Assembly (NCBI GenBank): GCA_029261855.1
Contig: JAJDAN010000081.1
Span: forward strand, 1 to 37,447
Length of the DNA stretch: 37,447 bases
Source of the DNA: Deltaproteobacteria bacterium
Lineage (GTDB): Bacteria > Myxococcota_A > UBA9160 > UBA4427
Reading direction: 5' to 3'
The notes under the pieces were generated by a model. That model did no database searches, was not told the DNA's origin, and saw only the letters and a program-made list of their open reading frames with translations. Position 1 is the first letter of the stretch. Each line of letters starts with the position of its first letter. Shown piece by piece: positions 30,525 to 37,447 of this stretch. The position numbers were made by a program, and so were the translations under genes.

Positions 30525-31172
30525 ATGACCCACTCGGTTCTCCTGGTCGAGGACGATCCGGCGACGCGGGCGCAGCTCGCGGCCATCATCGACGCCAGCC
30601 CGGCCCTGACGCTCGCAGCAGCGGTGGGAAGCGTCGGAGACGGACGCAAGTGGCTGGCAGCCGGAGGCGTCGACATCCTGCTGACGGACCTCGGTCTGCC
30701 GGACGGCAGCGGGGCCGACCTGATCCGCCTGGCCACCCAGCAGGGATCCGTGCTGTCTCTCGTGATCACCGTGTTCGGCGATGAGGAGCACGTGGTACGG
30801 GCCATCCAGATGGGGGCCATGGGATACCTGCTCAAGGGCGAAGGGGCGACGGACGTCGAGCGGGCGTTGTCCGAGCTCGTGGCCGGGGGGTCGCCCATCA
30901 GTCCGGCCATCGCGCGCTACCTGCTGACGCAGATGCACGCCGTTCCCGCGGACGGCGACGAGACCGCTCCGGCGCTGTCGCGTCGGGAGCAAGAGGTGCT
31001 CGGCTACGTCGTCAAAGGCTTCACGTATGCGGAGATCGCCGAGCTGGCGGGCATCTCGACCCACACGGTCTCGACCCACATCCGCAGCATCTATCGCAAG
31101 CTCGCCGTGCACTCTCGCGGAGAAGCGGTCTACGAGGCGTTGCAGCTGGGGCTCGTTCGCCCAGATGGCTGA
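30525..31172 (+). CDS. NarL/LuxR-type response regulator
   Basis: A 215-residue two-component response regulator. The receiver domain (residues 1-120) has the acidic pair ED near residue 9-10, phospho-acceptor Asp55 in DILLTDLGLPDG, and Lys104 in GYLLKGEG. The LuxR-type helix-turn-helix is at about 150-210: LSRREQEVLGYVVKGFTYAEIAELAGISTHTVSTHIRSIYRKL. It regulates transcription after phosphorylation. The partner kinase is encoded directly downstream, 3 bp from its stop, so the two form a two-component operon. The targets are unknown; the convergent RND system is adjacent, but convergence weakens direct linkage. Confidence 0.93.
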   Translation: MTHSVLLVEDDPATRAQLAAIIDASPALTLAAAVGSVGDGRKWLAAGGVDILLTDLGLPDGSGADLIRLATQQGSVLSLVITVFGDEEHVVRAIQMGAMGYLLKGEGATDVERALSELVAGGSPISPAIARYLLTQMHAVPADGDETAPALSRREQEVLGYVVKGFTYAEIAELAGISTHTVSTHIRSIYRKLAVHSRGEAVYEALQLGLVRPDG

Positions 31173-31175
31173 AGG

Positions 31176-33083
31176 ATGAACGGGCGCGCGCGGGACAGCC
31201 CGGGGACGGGATCCCTCCTCTTCCCGGTCCTGCTCGTTCTCGCCTGCCTGGCGGCGTGTCGCGGCGATCCGGAAGAGGAGAAGTACAGGATCGACCGTTC
31301 ACCCATCGCGGTGTCCGGTGCGGGAGTCATCTCGATCGAGGAGATCGAGGCTCATCTCGGTCCCGCGAGCCGCCCGCCCGACACCGCCGACGGCTGGGTG
31401 CAGCGGTCCCTGCCGGACTTCTGGTCGCGAGGATCGCTCGGACAGTACGACGACATCTGGTACCGCGTCGACGTCGAGCTGGCCTCGCGACCCGACGAGC
31501 TGTGGGCGCTCTACCTGCCGCGCCTGCGCATGAACGCCGAGGCTTCGATCAACGGGGTTCCCGTCGGCACCGGCGGGGGCTTCGGAGAACGGGTCACCCG
31601 GAACTGGAACCGGCCGCTCTACTTCACCATTCCGAGCGAGCTACTGCGTCCCGGCCCGAACCGCATCGACCTGCACGTTGGAACGAGCAGCGCCTCGGAC
31701 ATCCGACTCGTGGCGATGGAGATCGGTCCGGACCGTCTGCTCCACGGCCGCTTCGCCGCGCGTGTCTTTCGCCAGGTCGACCTCCGCTACCTGATGGTGG
31801 TGCTCAGTCTGGCGACCGCACTGCTGCTCGCAGTGGTCGCCTTGCGTCGCCCGGAAATCAAGGGTGCCGGCTATTTCACAGCGGCGTTGCTGTGCCTGGC
31901 GCTGGCATCCAGTGACGGCATCGTGCGGGAGCCACCGATGCCCGTGCTCGCGTGGCAGTGGTTGAACGTCGCTGCCTACATGCTGGGTTGCGCCTGTGTC
32001 GTCAGCGGCGCGAACCGCGCGCTGGGCGCCAAGGCGCGGGTCGCCGAGTGGCTCGCCTGGGGCGGCGCCGTTGCCATCGTGAGCTTCGTGCTCGTCGACC
32101 CCTACTACTTCGTGACCGTCAATCTCGGCATCCTGAGCTTCGGCATCGTGGCGGTGGCCTACGTGGCCTACCGCATCCTCGACTCGATCCGCCGGGGATC
32201 CCTGCGCAACGGCTACGTGCTGTTGACCCTGGCCGGGGCGTTGTTGGCGCTTGCCGTTCACGACGTCCAGTCGGGCTTCACCGGGCTGGCGCTTCCGTAC
32301 GCGCCGCTCACGACCTTCGTGCCGCTGGTGATCATCGCCTTCACGACCTGGATGCTGATGGGATACGTGCTCGAATCCCTGTCCGCGAGCGAGCGGTTGG
32401 CAGAGCAGCTGAATGAACGCGTCGAGGTCGCGCGGGAAGAGCTCCAGGAAAACTACGAGCGACTGCGCGAAATGGAGCGCGGCAGGCTCGTCGCCCAGGA
32501 GCGAGACCGCATGATGCGAGAGATGCACGACGGCATCGGGGGGCAGCTGGTGTCGGCATTGGCGCTGCTCGAACGAAACCCGCCAGATGTCGTGGCCGTC
32601 GGCGAGTCCCTGCGCGAGGGCCTCGACGACATGCGGCAGATGCTCGACTCGGTGGCGGGCACGGCAGACCTGCCGGCGCTGCTCGGGTCCATGCGCGCCC
32701 GGCTCGAACGACGACTGTTGCGACACGGGCTCCAGTTCGAATGGAAGGTCCGCGAAGTCTCCCGGCTGCCGGTTCTCGGCCCGGCGGGAATGGGGCACGT
32801 CCTGCGCATCGTTCAGGAGGCCGTGAACAACGTGGTGGGGCACGCGGAAGCCCGGACGATCCGAATCGAGACCTGCGAGGCCGAGGGACCGAACGGGGCG
32901 CCCGGGGTCCGACTCGACATCGCCGACGACGGCCGCGGGATGCCGGCGGAGCCGCGCCACACCGGGCAGGGACTCGCGAACATGCGCTCCCGAGCGGAAG
33001 ACCTGGGTGGGACCGTCGAGATCCGCTCGACGAGGGAGGGGACCGAGGTGCGTCTGTGGCTGCCCTCGGGCGACGCCGACTGA
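31176..33083 (+). CDS. Sensor histidine kinase with 7TMR-DISM-like sensor
   Basis: A 635-residue kinase. The N-terminal signal ends LACLAACRG with a good lipobox at Cys28. An extracytoplasmic beta domain of about 165 residues follows (WYRVDVELASRPDELWALYLPRLRMNAEASINGVPV), like the carbohydrate-binding-type sensor of 7TMR-DISM receptors. Seven hydrophobic segments (about residues 205-400) and a coiled coil come next. The HisKA_3 dimerisation domain has His451 in MREMHDGIGGQ. The ATPase domain shows EAVNNVVGHA, DIADDGRGMP and GQGLANMRSRA. It should sense an envelope or external ligand and phosphorylate the paired regulator. A lipobox at a polytopic protein's N-terminus is odd. Confidence 0.9.
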   Translation: MNGRARDSPGTGSLLFPVLLVLACLAACRGDPEEEKYRIDRSPIAVSGAGVISIEEIEAHLGPASRPPDTADGWVQRSLPDFWSRGSLGQYDDIWYRVDVELASRPDELWALYLPRLRMNAEASINGVPVGTGGGFGERVTRNWNRPLYFTIPSELLRPGPNRIDLHVGTSSASDIRLVAMEIGPDRLLHGRFAARVFRQVDLRYLMVVLSLATALLLAVVALRRPEIKGAGYFTAALLCLALASSDGIVREPPMPVLAWQWLNVAAYMLGCACVVSGANRALGAKARVAEWLAWGGAVAIVSFVLVDPYYFVTVNLGILSFGIVAVAYVAYRILDSIRRGSLRNGYVLLTLAGALLALAVHDVQSGFTGLALPYAPLTTFVPLVIIAFTTWMLMGYVLESLSASERLAEQLNERVEVAREELQENYERLREMERGRLVAQERDRMMREMHDGIGGQLVSALALLERNPPDVVAVGESLREGLDDMRQMLDSVAGTADLPALLGSMRARLERRLLRHGLQFEWKVREVSRLPVLGPAGMGHVLRIVQEAVNNVVGHAEARTIRIETCEAEGPNGAPGVRLDIADDGRGMPAEPRHTGQGLANMRSRAEDLGGTVEIRSTREGTEVRLWLPSGDAD

Positions 33084-33086
33084 CTC

Positions 33087-33100
33087 TCGCCAGCTGGCGA
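33087..33100. terminator. Short palindrome between convergent genes
   Basis: TCGCCAGCTGGCGA is a perfect 14 bp palindrome starting 4 bp after the kinase stop, followed by ATTCTTCCTCC. It could form a small hairpin with a 4-base loop. Weak as a terminator, but well placed in the 44 bp convergent gap. Confidence 0.35.
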
Positions 33101-33127
33101 TTCTTCCTCCCGGACCCTAGATGCCCG

Positions 33128-35905
33128 CTATCGCTGGGATTTCTGCGGCCACCACGACTCCGGCAGGACGGCCAGCAGGGCGGGCACCAGCAGCACCGCG
33201 CCCAGCGCGTTGACGGTCATCAGGATCGAGAGCAGCAGGCTCATTTCGGCCGAGAAGCGCAGGCTCGAGATGGGGATCCAGAAGATGATGCCGGCGATCA
33301 GGGTGGAAGCCGTGAACGCGATGGCCAGACCTGTGGTGCGAATCGATCGCGCGATGGCGTCGAGACGCGAGAGTCCGTTCGCGCGTTCCTGCAGGATACG
33401 GTCGACGATGTAGATCGCATAGTCGACCCCGATGCCCACGCCGATGGCCTGCACGGGGAGCGTGTTGACGTTGACGCCGATGCCGAAGCTCGTCTGTACG
33501 GCGAGTGCCGCCAGCGCTGCGGTCCCGAGGGAGACGATCAGGAGCCCCCCTACCAGGAACGAGCGGTAGCTCAGGGTGACGATCAGGAAGGTCGCGAGGA
33601 AGACGACCGCCAGACCGACGCTGTGACTGGCCTCGATCTCCTCGTTCGCCGCCGCGAGGATCCCGACACTGCCCGCCGCGAGGCGCAGCTCGACACCGTC
33701 GCGCAGCCACACCCCCGTCGGACGTTCGACGAGCTCGGCGTCTCGGGAAGCGCGTACCCACAGCGAGTAGCCGCCGAAGGGGTCCCGTCGTCGCAGCTCG
33801 GACAGGAGCCCGGAGTCTTCGTCTTCGAAGCGCGCGAGCACCGCGCCTTGCTCCCACCGGGCGTCTTCGAGAGTCTCGACGGGGAGCGCGGCTTCTGGCG
33901 TGGTCACGACGAGCGCCGGCTCGGCTTCCGGCAGCATCCTCGCGAGAGACGGGAGCAGACGTCGCCAGCCGCTCGCGTCGGGCGCCTCGAGGCGGATCGC
34001 GAGACTGCCGTCGAGGCGTTCGTTGGCCACGAAGTGCCGCAGTCGTTCGTTCGCCTCGCGTACGGTGTCGGCCTGGTGATCGCGGTAGAAGATCCGGGCC
34101 GAAAGCGATCGGCCGTCGCGCGAGCGATAGGCGTCGAGGATGCCGGGCGACGGAATCGCGGTCTCGAGAAAGAACAGGAAGCCCGAGGTCTCCGCCGTGT
34201 CCCGGGGCCACATGGCCCAGCGCGGGTCGTTGTTGTGGAAGGTGCGCACCGTCTGCTTGAAGAGGTCGACGAAGGAGATACTGCCGCCGGCCTTGGGGTC
34301 GGTCTCGAGCACGCGCTGCAGTCGTTCGATCCAGGCGAACGCGTCCGGGGCGTAGACGCGTCCCGGCGACTCGGCGTGGGCGATCACGAGCAGGTCGTCG
34401 AGGCCGAAGAAGCGCTCGCCGACCTCGCGCGCCGCGACGTTGAACTCGGCGTCCGGGTACAAGATGGGGCTGCCCGGTCGGTTCTCGCCCACGGGCAGGT
34501 CGCGCGCCAGGCCGAAGGACAGCAGCGCCGCAGCCACGAAGAGGCCGATGACGCTGGCCGCTCCGACGCGGTGGGTGACGATGCCCGCAGCCGTGGACAG
34601 GACCTTGGCGACGGGCGCGGGCACGTAGTGCTGGCGGTTCTTGGGGGCGGGCAGGTACAGGATCAGGAGGCGGTTGAGGAGCATCTCCGTGACGCCGATG
34701 GAAGCCGCCCAGAACGCGCACAGGATCCCCAGCTCCTGCACCAGGGGGATGGTCGCGAGAGAGATGGTCAGCAGACCGACGCAGTCTGTCAGGATCGCCA
34801 TGGTGCCGGGCAGCAGCAGCTCGCTCATCGACAGGATGCAGGCTTCCTGCTTGTCGCCGAGCGCTTCGTACTCTTCGTAGAAGCGCTCGACGAACTGCAC
34901 CGAGTGGCTGATCGCCCGGGCGGTGATCAGCATCGGGACCACCAGCACCAGCGGGTCGAGGTTGAAGCCCATCCAGGCCGCGAAGCCGAGCCCCCACACG
35001 ACGTTGACCGCAGCGCCGGACAGGGGCAGGAAGACTCCGTAGAAGTGACGGAAGTAGGCCCACAACAAGACCGTCGACACCAGCACGGTGAAGAAGAACA
35101 CCAGCAGGATCTCGCTCGAGAACGCGTAGGTCCAGCCGAACAGGATCGGCTGTCCGGTGACGTAGACGTCGACCGGGTAGTCGGCCTCGACGTCGCGCAC
35201 CAGCTGCTGCACGTGCTTGAAGAGCGCCGCGTAGTCGAGACGGGACTCGAGGAAGCTGACGCGCACGAGCGACGCGCGTTCGTCTGCGGACACGACGACG
35301 CCGTAGACCGATGGGTTTCGCTGCACCCTTTCCTGCAGGTCGCGCCATTCCTCGGGCCGACTGGGGATCTCGACCAGCAGCTGGGGGGATTCGAGGGTGC
35401 CGTCGACGCGCACCCGCTGGTCCCGCACGCTGCGGTGGGTCAGGCTGGACGTCAGGTTGTGCTCGACGCCCGTGTCGGCGGGGCGAGGCTCACCGCCGGG
35501 AAAGAGAGACTCGGCGGCGCGCACCATGGCGTGCACCGCCTGCGCGACCCCGCCCTCGGGCGTGATGTAGTCGCTGGCGCGGCGTGCATTGACGGCGGCC
35601 GGGACGACGGAAGAATCGAGCCCCTCGGTGAGCGCGAGGATCGCCGCGATCACCTCGGGCTGGTAGATGTCGCCGTCGCGGGCGACGACGGCCGCAACCA
35701 CCGTGTTGGCGGTTCCGTAGACGTCCCGGTACTGCTCGTAGGTCTCGATGTAGGCGTGACTGCGCGGGAGCAGGTCGAGAAACTCGGTGAAGATCTCGAG
35801 CTTCCGCATCTGCCAGGCGAAGAACACCGTCAGCAGCGCGATGACGATCGCGAAGGCGTGACGATGCCTCGCGAAGAAGCGCGAGAAGCGTTCGGCGCGT
35901 GTCAT
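33128..35905 (-). CDS. RND/MMPL-family exporter
   Basis: A 925-residue RND-superfamily membrane protein of the HAE3/MMPL type, an inner-membrane pump powered by the proton gradient that moves hydrophobic or lipid-like molecules. It has the usual double arrangement: one membrane helix, a large periplasmic loop, then six helices (ILLVFFFTVLVSTVLLWAYF onward), repeated once. GVGIGVDYAIYIVDRILQE near residue 800 and LITARAISHSVQFVERFYEEYEALGDKQEA near 335 are the paired motif segments that carry the functional Asp and polar helix 4. Its ATG overlaps the stop of the secreted propeller gene upstream by 4 bp. Which cargo it carries is unknown. Confidence 0.9.
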   Translation of the reverse strand: MTRAERFSRFFARHRHAFAIVIALLTVFFAWQMRKLEIFTEFLDLLPRSHAYIETYEQYRDVYGTANTVVAAVVARDGDIYQPEVIAAILALTEGLDSSVVPAAVNARRASDYITPEGGVAQAVHAMVRAAESLFPGGEPRPADTGVEHNLTSSLTHRSVRDQRVRVDGTLESPQLLVEIPSRPEEWRDLQERVQRNPSVYGVVVSADERASLVRVSFLESRLDYAALFKHVQQLVRDVEADYPVDVYVTGQPILFGWTYAFSSEILLVFFFTVLVSTVLLWAYFRHFYGVFLPLSGAAVNVVWGLGFAAWMGFNLDPLVLVVPMLITARAISHSVQFVERFYEEYEALGDKQEACILSMSELLLPGTMAILTDCVGLLTISLATIPLVQELGILCAFWAASIGVTEMLLNRLLILYLPAPKNRQHYVPAPVAKVLSTAAGIVTHRVGAASVIGLFVAAALLSFGLARDLPVGENRPGSPILYPDAEFNVAAREVGERFFGLDDLLVIAHAESPGRVYAPDAFAWIERLQRVLETDPKAGGSISFVDLFKQTVRTFHNNDPRWAMWPRDTAETSGFLFFLETAIPSPGILDAYRSRDGRSLSARIFYRDHQADTVREANERLRHFVANERLDGSLAIRLEAPDASGWRRLLPSLARMLPEAEPALVVTTPEAALPVETLEDARWEQGAVLARFEDEDSGLLSELRRRDPFGGYSLWVRASRDAELVERPTGVWLRDGVELRLAAGSVGILAAANEEIEASHSVGLAVVFLATFLIVTLSYRSFLVGGLLIVSLGTAALAALAVQTSFGIGVNVNTLPVQAIGVGIGVDYAIYIVDRILQERANGLSRLDAIARSIRTTGLAIAFTASTLIAGIIFWIPISSLRFSAEMSLLLSILMTVNALGAVLLVPALLAVLPESWWPQKSQR

Positions 35906-37398
35906 GGCGTGCCTGGCCCGCGCAGGATCTCGAAGCGTGCACCGGCGCCGTCGTCGCGAAGCGCCACGATCAGCCCGCGTGGACCCACGAGGTATCCGTT
36001 CTCCGGGTCACTCATCGCGACGTCGTGGAAGGGGAGGCGCAGGTCGGGGACGTGGCGCTGCGTGAAGCTGAGGCCTGCGTCGTCGGAAACCGCGATCACG
36101 CCGCGCTCGCCGGCGACGACGACCCGCGATCCCGCCCCGCCGACGCCGTACAGGTCTGCGTCGATCTCGGTCGCCACGGGCGCCCAGGTCGCGCCACCGT
36201 CTTCGCTTCGCAGCACCGTTCCCGAAAGTCCGACGGCGATGCCGACTTCGCCGCTCGCATCGAACCACAGGTCGAACAGATAGATGTCGTCGGGAACCCC
36301 CGTCAGCTCGCCGCGTCGGCCGGGCAGGCGTCCCCCGGGCAGGCGTTCGATGGTCCCGAACTCGCCGACCACCGCCTGGTCGGGTCCCGCCGGAACGATG
36401 CGACCGAGGATGATGTCCTCGTCCCGCGGCAGGCAGCGCCAGCGTTCGGTCGCGGCATCACCCGCTGTCTTCTGTAAGCGCAGCTGCAGACCGAAGTCGC
36501 CGACGACCAGGGCTTCCCCCGCCGCCGGCGCCGAGACGCCGAAGAAGTGTCGGTCGAACGGCGTCGGTCGCGCGACGAAGTGCGCACCGCCGTCCAGCGA
36601 ATGGAGCACCGTGCCGTTGCGGCCGACGGCCCAGACTTCGTCCCCGGGCCCGAAGGCGGCGGCGTAGAGCGCCTCGTCGCTGCCCGTGTCCGGCGTCGCG
36701 AACGAAGCACCCGCGTCTCGCGACACGGCGACGGTTCCGAAGTACCCGGTGGCGATCACGACCGGACCGCGCGCGATCACGGAATAGAGGTCGGCCGCGG
36801 CATGCAGCCCGTAGCGGTCGGCGGTGGTGCCGTCCGTCAGGCTCAGGTTGCCCCAGGCGCGGTCGGGGCTGGTCCGGGTCGCAATCTCCTGAACCAGTGC
36901 GCTGTCACCGGCGGCCGCCGCGCCGCATCGCATCTTCTCGGAAAGCAGGTCCTGGGCCAGGATGGAATAGGGATGTGCGAGGTCCTCCATGACTTCGAAG
37001 AGAACGGCCGTGACGCCTCGCACGACTGCGGGCTCGCCGCTGGACGCCGCCGCGCCGCTGATGTCCTGGGTGATGTTGCGGCCGAGCGCGCCCAGGGTTC
37101 CCGTCTGTCGCGAGAGCCCCTGGATCATCAGCTGCAAGGCGGCTTCGGTGTCGGGCGTGAACGTGCCCGCGGCAAGCTCGTCCAGTAGCTGCTGCAGTGC
37201 AGCCTCGTTGACGCCGGCGACCACGCGGCCGCCCTGGCGGTCGCCGTACTGGATCAGGCCCGGGTAGGCGGCCTCGACCCGCTCGACCTCGCGCAGCAGC
37301 GTGTCGGAAAGCAGGTCCTGGGACTGCGCTCGCGCCTGGAAGCCCCCGGCGATCGCGACGATCGCGACCAGAAGCGCGGCGAACAGGGGGAGCCGCAT
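35902..37398 (-). CDS. Secreted BNR/Ycf48-like propeller protein
   Basis: A 498-residue secreted protein. The signal peptide ends near QARAQSQD (residue about 25). Residues 26-190 are helical and lack repeats; then six or seven blades of the BNR/Ycf48 kind follow, each with (V/I)..G..GTVL.S.DGG..(F/W) (GYFGTVAVSRDAGASF, GRNGTVLHSLDGGAHF, GLSGTVLRSEDGGATW, GERGVIAVSDDAGLSF). Similar proteins next to RND/MMPL pumps recur in many proteobacteria, where they are thought to act as periplasmic partners; the 4 bp ATGA overlap with the pump gene here fits. TAGCGT lies 9 nt before its ATG. Confidence 0.83.
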   Translation of the reverse strand: MRLPLFAALLVAIVAIAGGFQARAQSQDLLSDTLLREVERVEAAYPGLIQYGDRQGGRVVAGVNEAALQQLLDELAAGTFTPDTEAALQLMIQGLSRQTGTLGALGRNITQDISGAAASSGEPAVVRGVTAVLFEVMEDLAHPYSILAQDLLSEKMRCGAAAAGDSALVQEIATRTSPDRAWGNLSLTDGTTADRYGLHAAADLYSVIARGPVVIATGYFGTVAVSRDAGASFATPDTGSDEALYAAAFGPGDEVWAVGRNGTVLHSLDGGAHFVARPTPFDRHFFGVSAPAAGEALVVGDFGLQLRLQKTAGDAATERWRCLPRDEDIILGRIVPAGPDQAVVGEFGTIERLPGGRLPGRRGELTGVPDDIYLFDLWFDASGEVGIAVGLSGTVLRSEDGGATWAPVATEIDADLYGVGGAGSRVVVAGERGVIAVSDDAGLSFTQRHVPDLRLPFHDVAMSDPENGYLVGPRGLIVALRDDGAGARFEILRGPGTP

Positions 37399-37407
37399 AG
37401 ATGGCCG

Positions 37408-37413
37408 ACGCTA
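37408..37413 (-). promoter_or_regulatory. -10-like TAGCGT, 9 nt before ATG 37398
   Basis: Minus-strand TAGCGT with 9 nt to the ATG of the propeller/RND operon; the same hexamer is used 6 nt before GTG 14539. No ribosome binding site is visible. Confidence 0.42.
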
Positions 37414-37447
37414 GCTCGGGGGGATGGCGACGGCGAGATCGCGATAG

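Noticed and set aside
32741-36283. 1180-residue plus-strand frame opposite the RND gene
   Set aside because: Antisense to clear RND and propeller genes, Arg/Asp/His-rich and without domain signatures, so it is a shadow despite its length.

Overview
The window is about 37.4 kb of very GC-rich, densely coded bacterial chromosome with no rRNA, tRNA, phage, insertion sequence or CRISPR. The organism looks like an uncultured Gram-negative, aerobic or respiring bacterium. Evidence is a Coq4-type quinone protein, a PEP-CTERM sorting tail, secreted and lipoprotein-like proteins, an RND exporter and a cytochrome c-linked sugar dehydrogenase. A 'deltaproteobacterial'/Myxococcota- or Binatota-like lineage is my guess and cannot be fixed from sequence alone. 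Genes sit on both strands in short operons, with many 1-4 bp stop/start overlaps and several tail-to-tail overlaps of 11 to 59 bp. || Region 1 (1-9.7 kb): the end of an upstream gene and a terminator, a PilZ-domain protein, then a four-gene minus-strand operon (epoxide hydrolase, two small unknown proteins, a D-aminoacylase-like amidohydrolase). That operon is divergent from a TetR regulator and an FAD oxidoreductase. An inverted repeat in the shared 75 bp gap is a good operator candidate. Next come a minus-strand malic enzyme/nitroreductase pair, an M50 membrane protease and a methyltransferase that appears to have lost its SAM-binding core. || Region 2 (9.7-19.6 kb): SelO plus an amidase, a secreted PEP-CTERM cyclophilin, a second, membrane-anchored epoxide hydrolase, a Baeyer-Villiger-type monooxygenase behind a beta-propeller-like secreted protein, a cytochrome c/PQQ sugar dehydrogenase and Coq4. 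Two epoxide hydrolases, a BVMO, an amidase, a nitroreductase and a D-aminoacylase relative suggest a lifestyle of degrading diverse organic or lipid compounds. || Region 3 (19.5-30.5 kb): a DUF3556 membrane protein probably using a CTG start, SprT-like and DUF3820 proteins, a PPOX-fold flavoprotein, a HAMP receptor with no output domain, a bactofilin, a B12-type radical SAM protein overlapping a small membrane protein, and a three-gene envelope operon of unknown function next to a gene fragment. || Region 4 (30.5-37.4 kb): a NarL-type response regulator and its 7TM sensor kinase, convergent with an RND/MMPL exporter coupled to a secreted BNR/Ycf48-like propeller. || Two window-wide patterns stand out. 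First, at least twelve genes have a TANNNT hexamer exactly 6, 9 or 11 nt before the start codon, usually with no ribosome binding site, which suggests widespread leaderless transcription. Second, seven tandem repeats, all with units divisible by three, lie inside six different coding genes.
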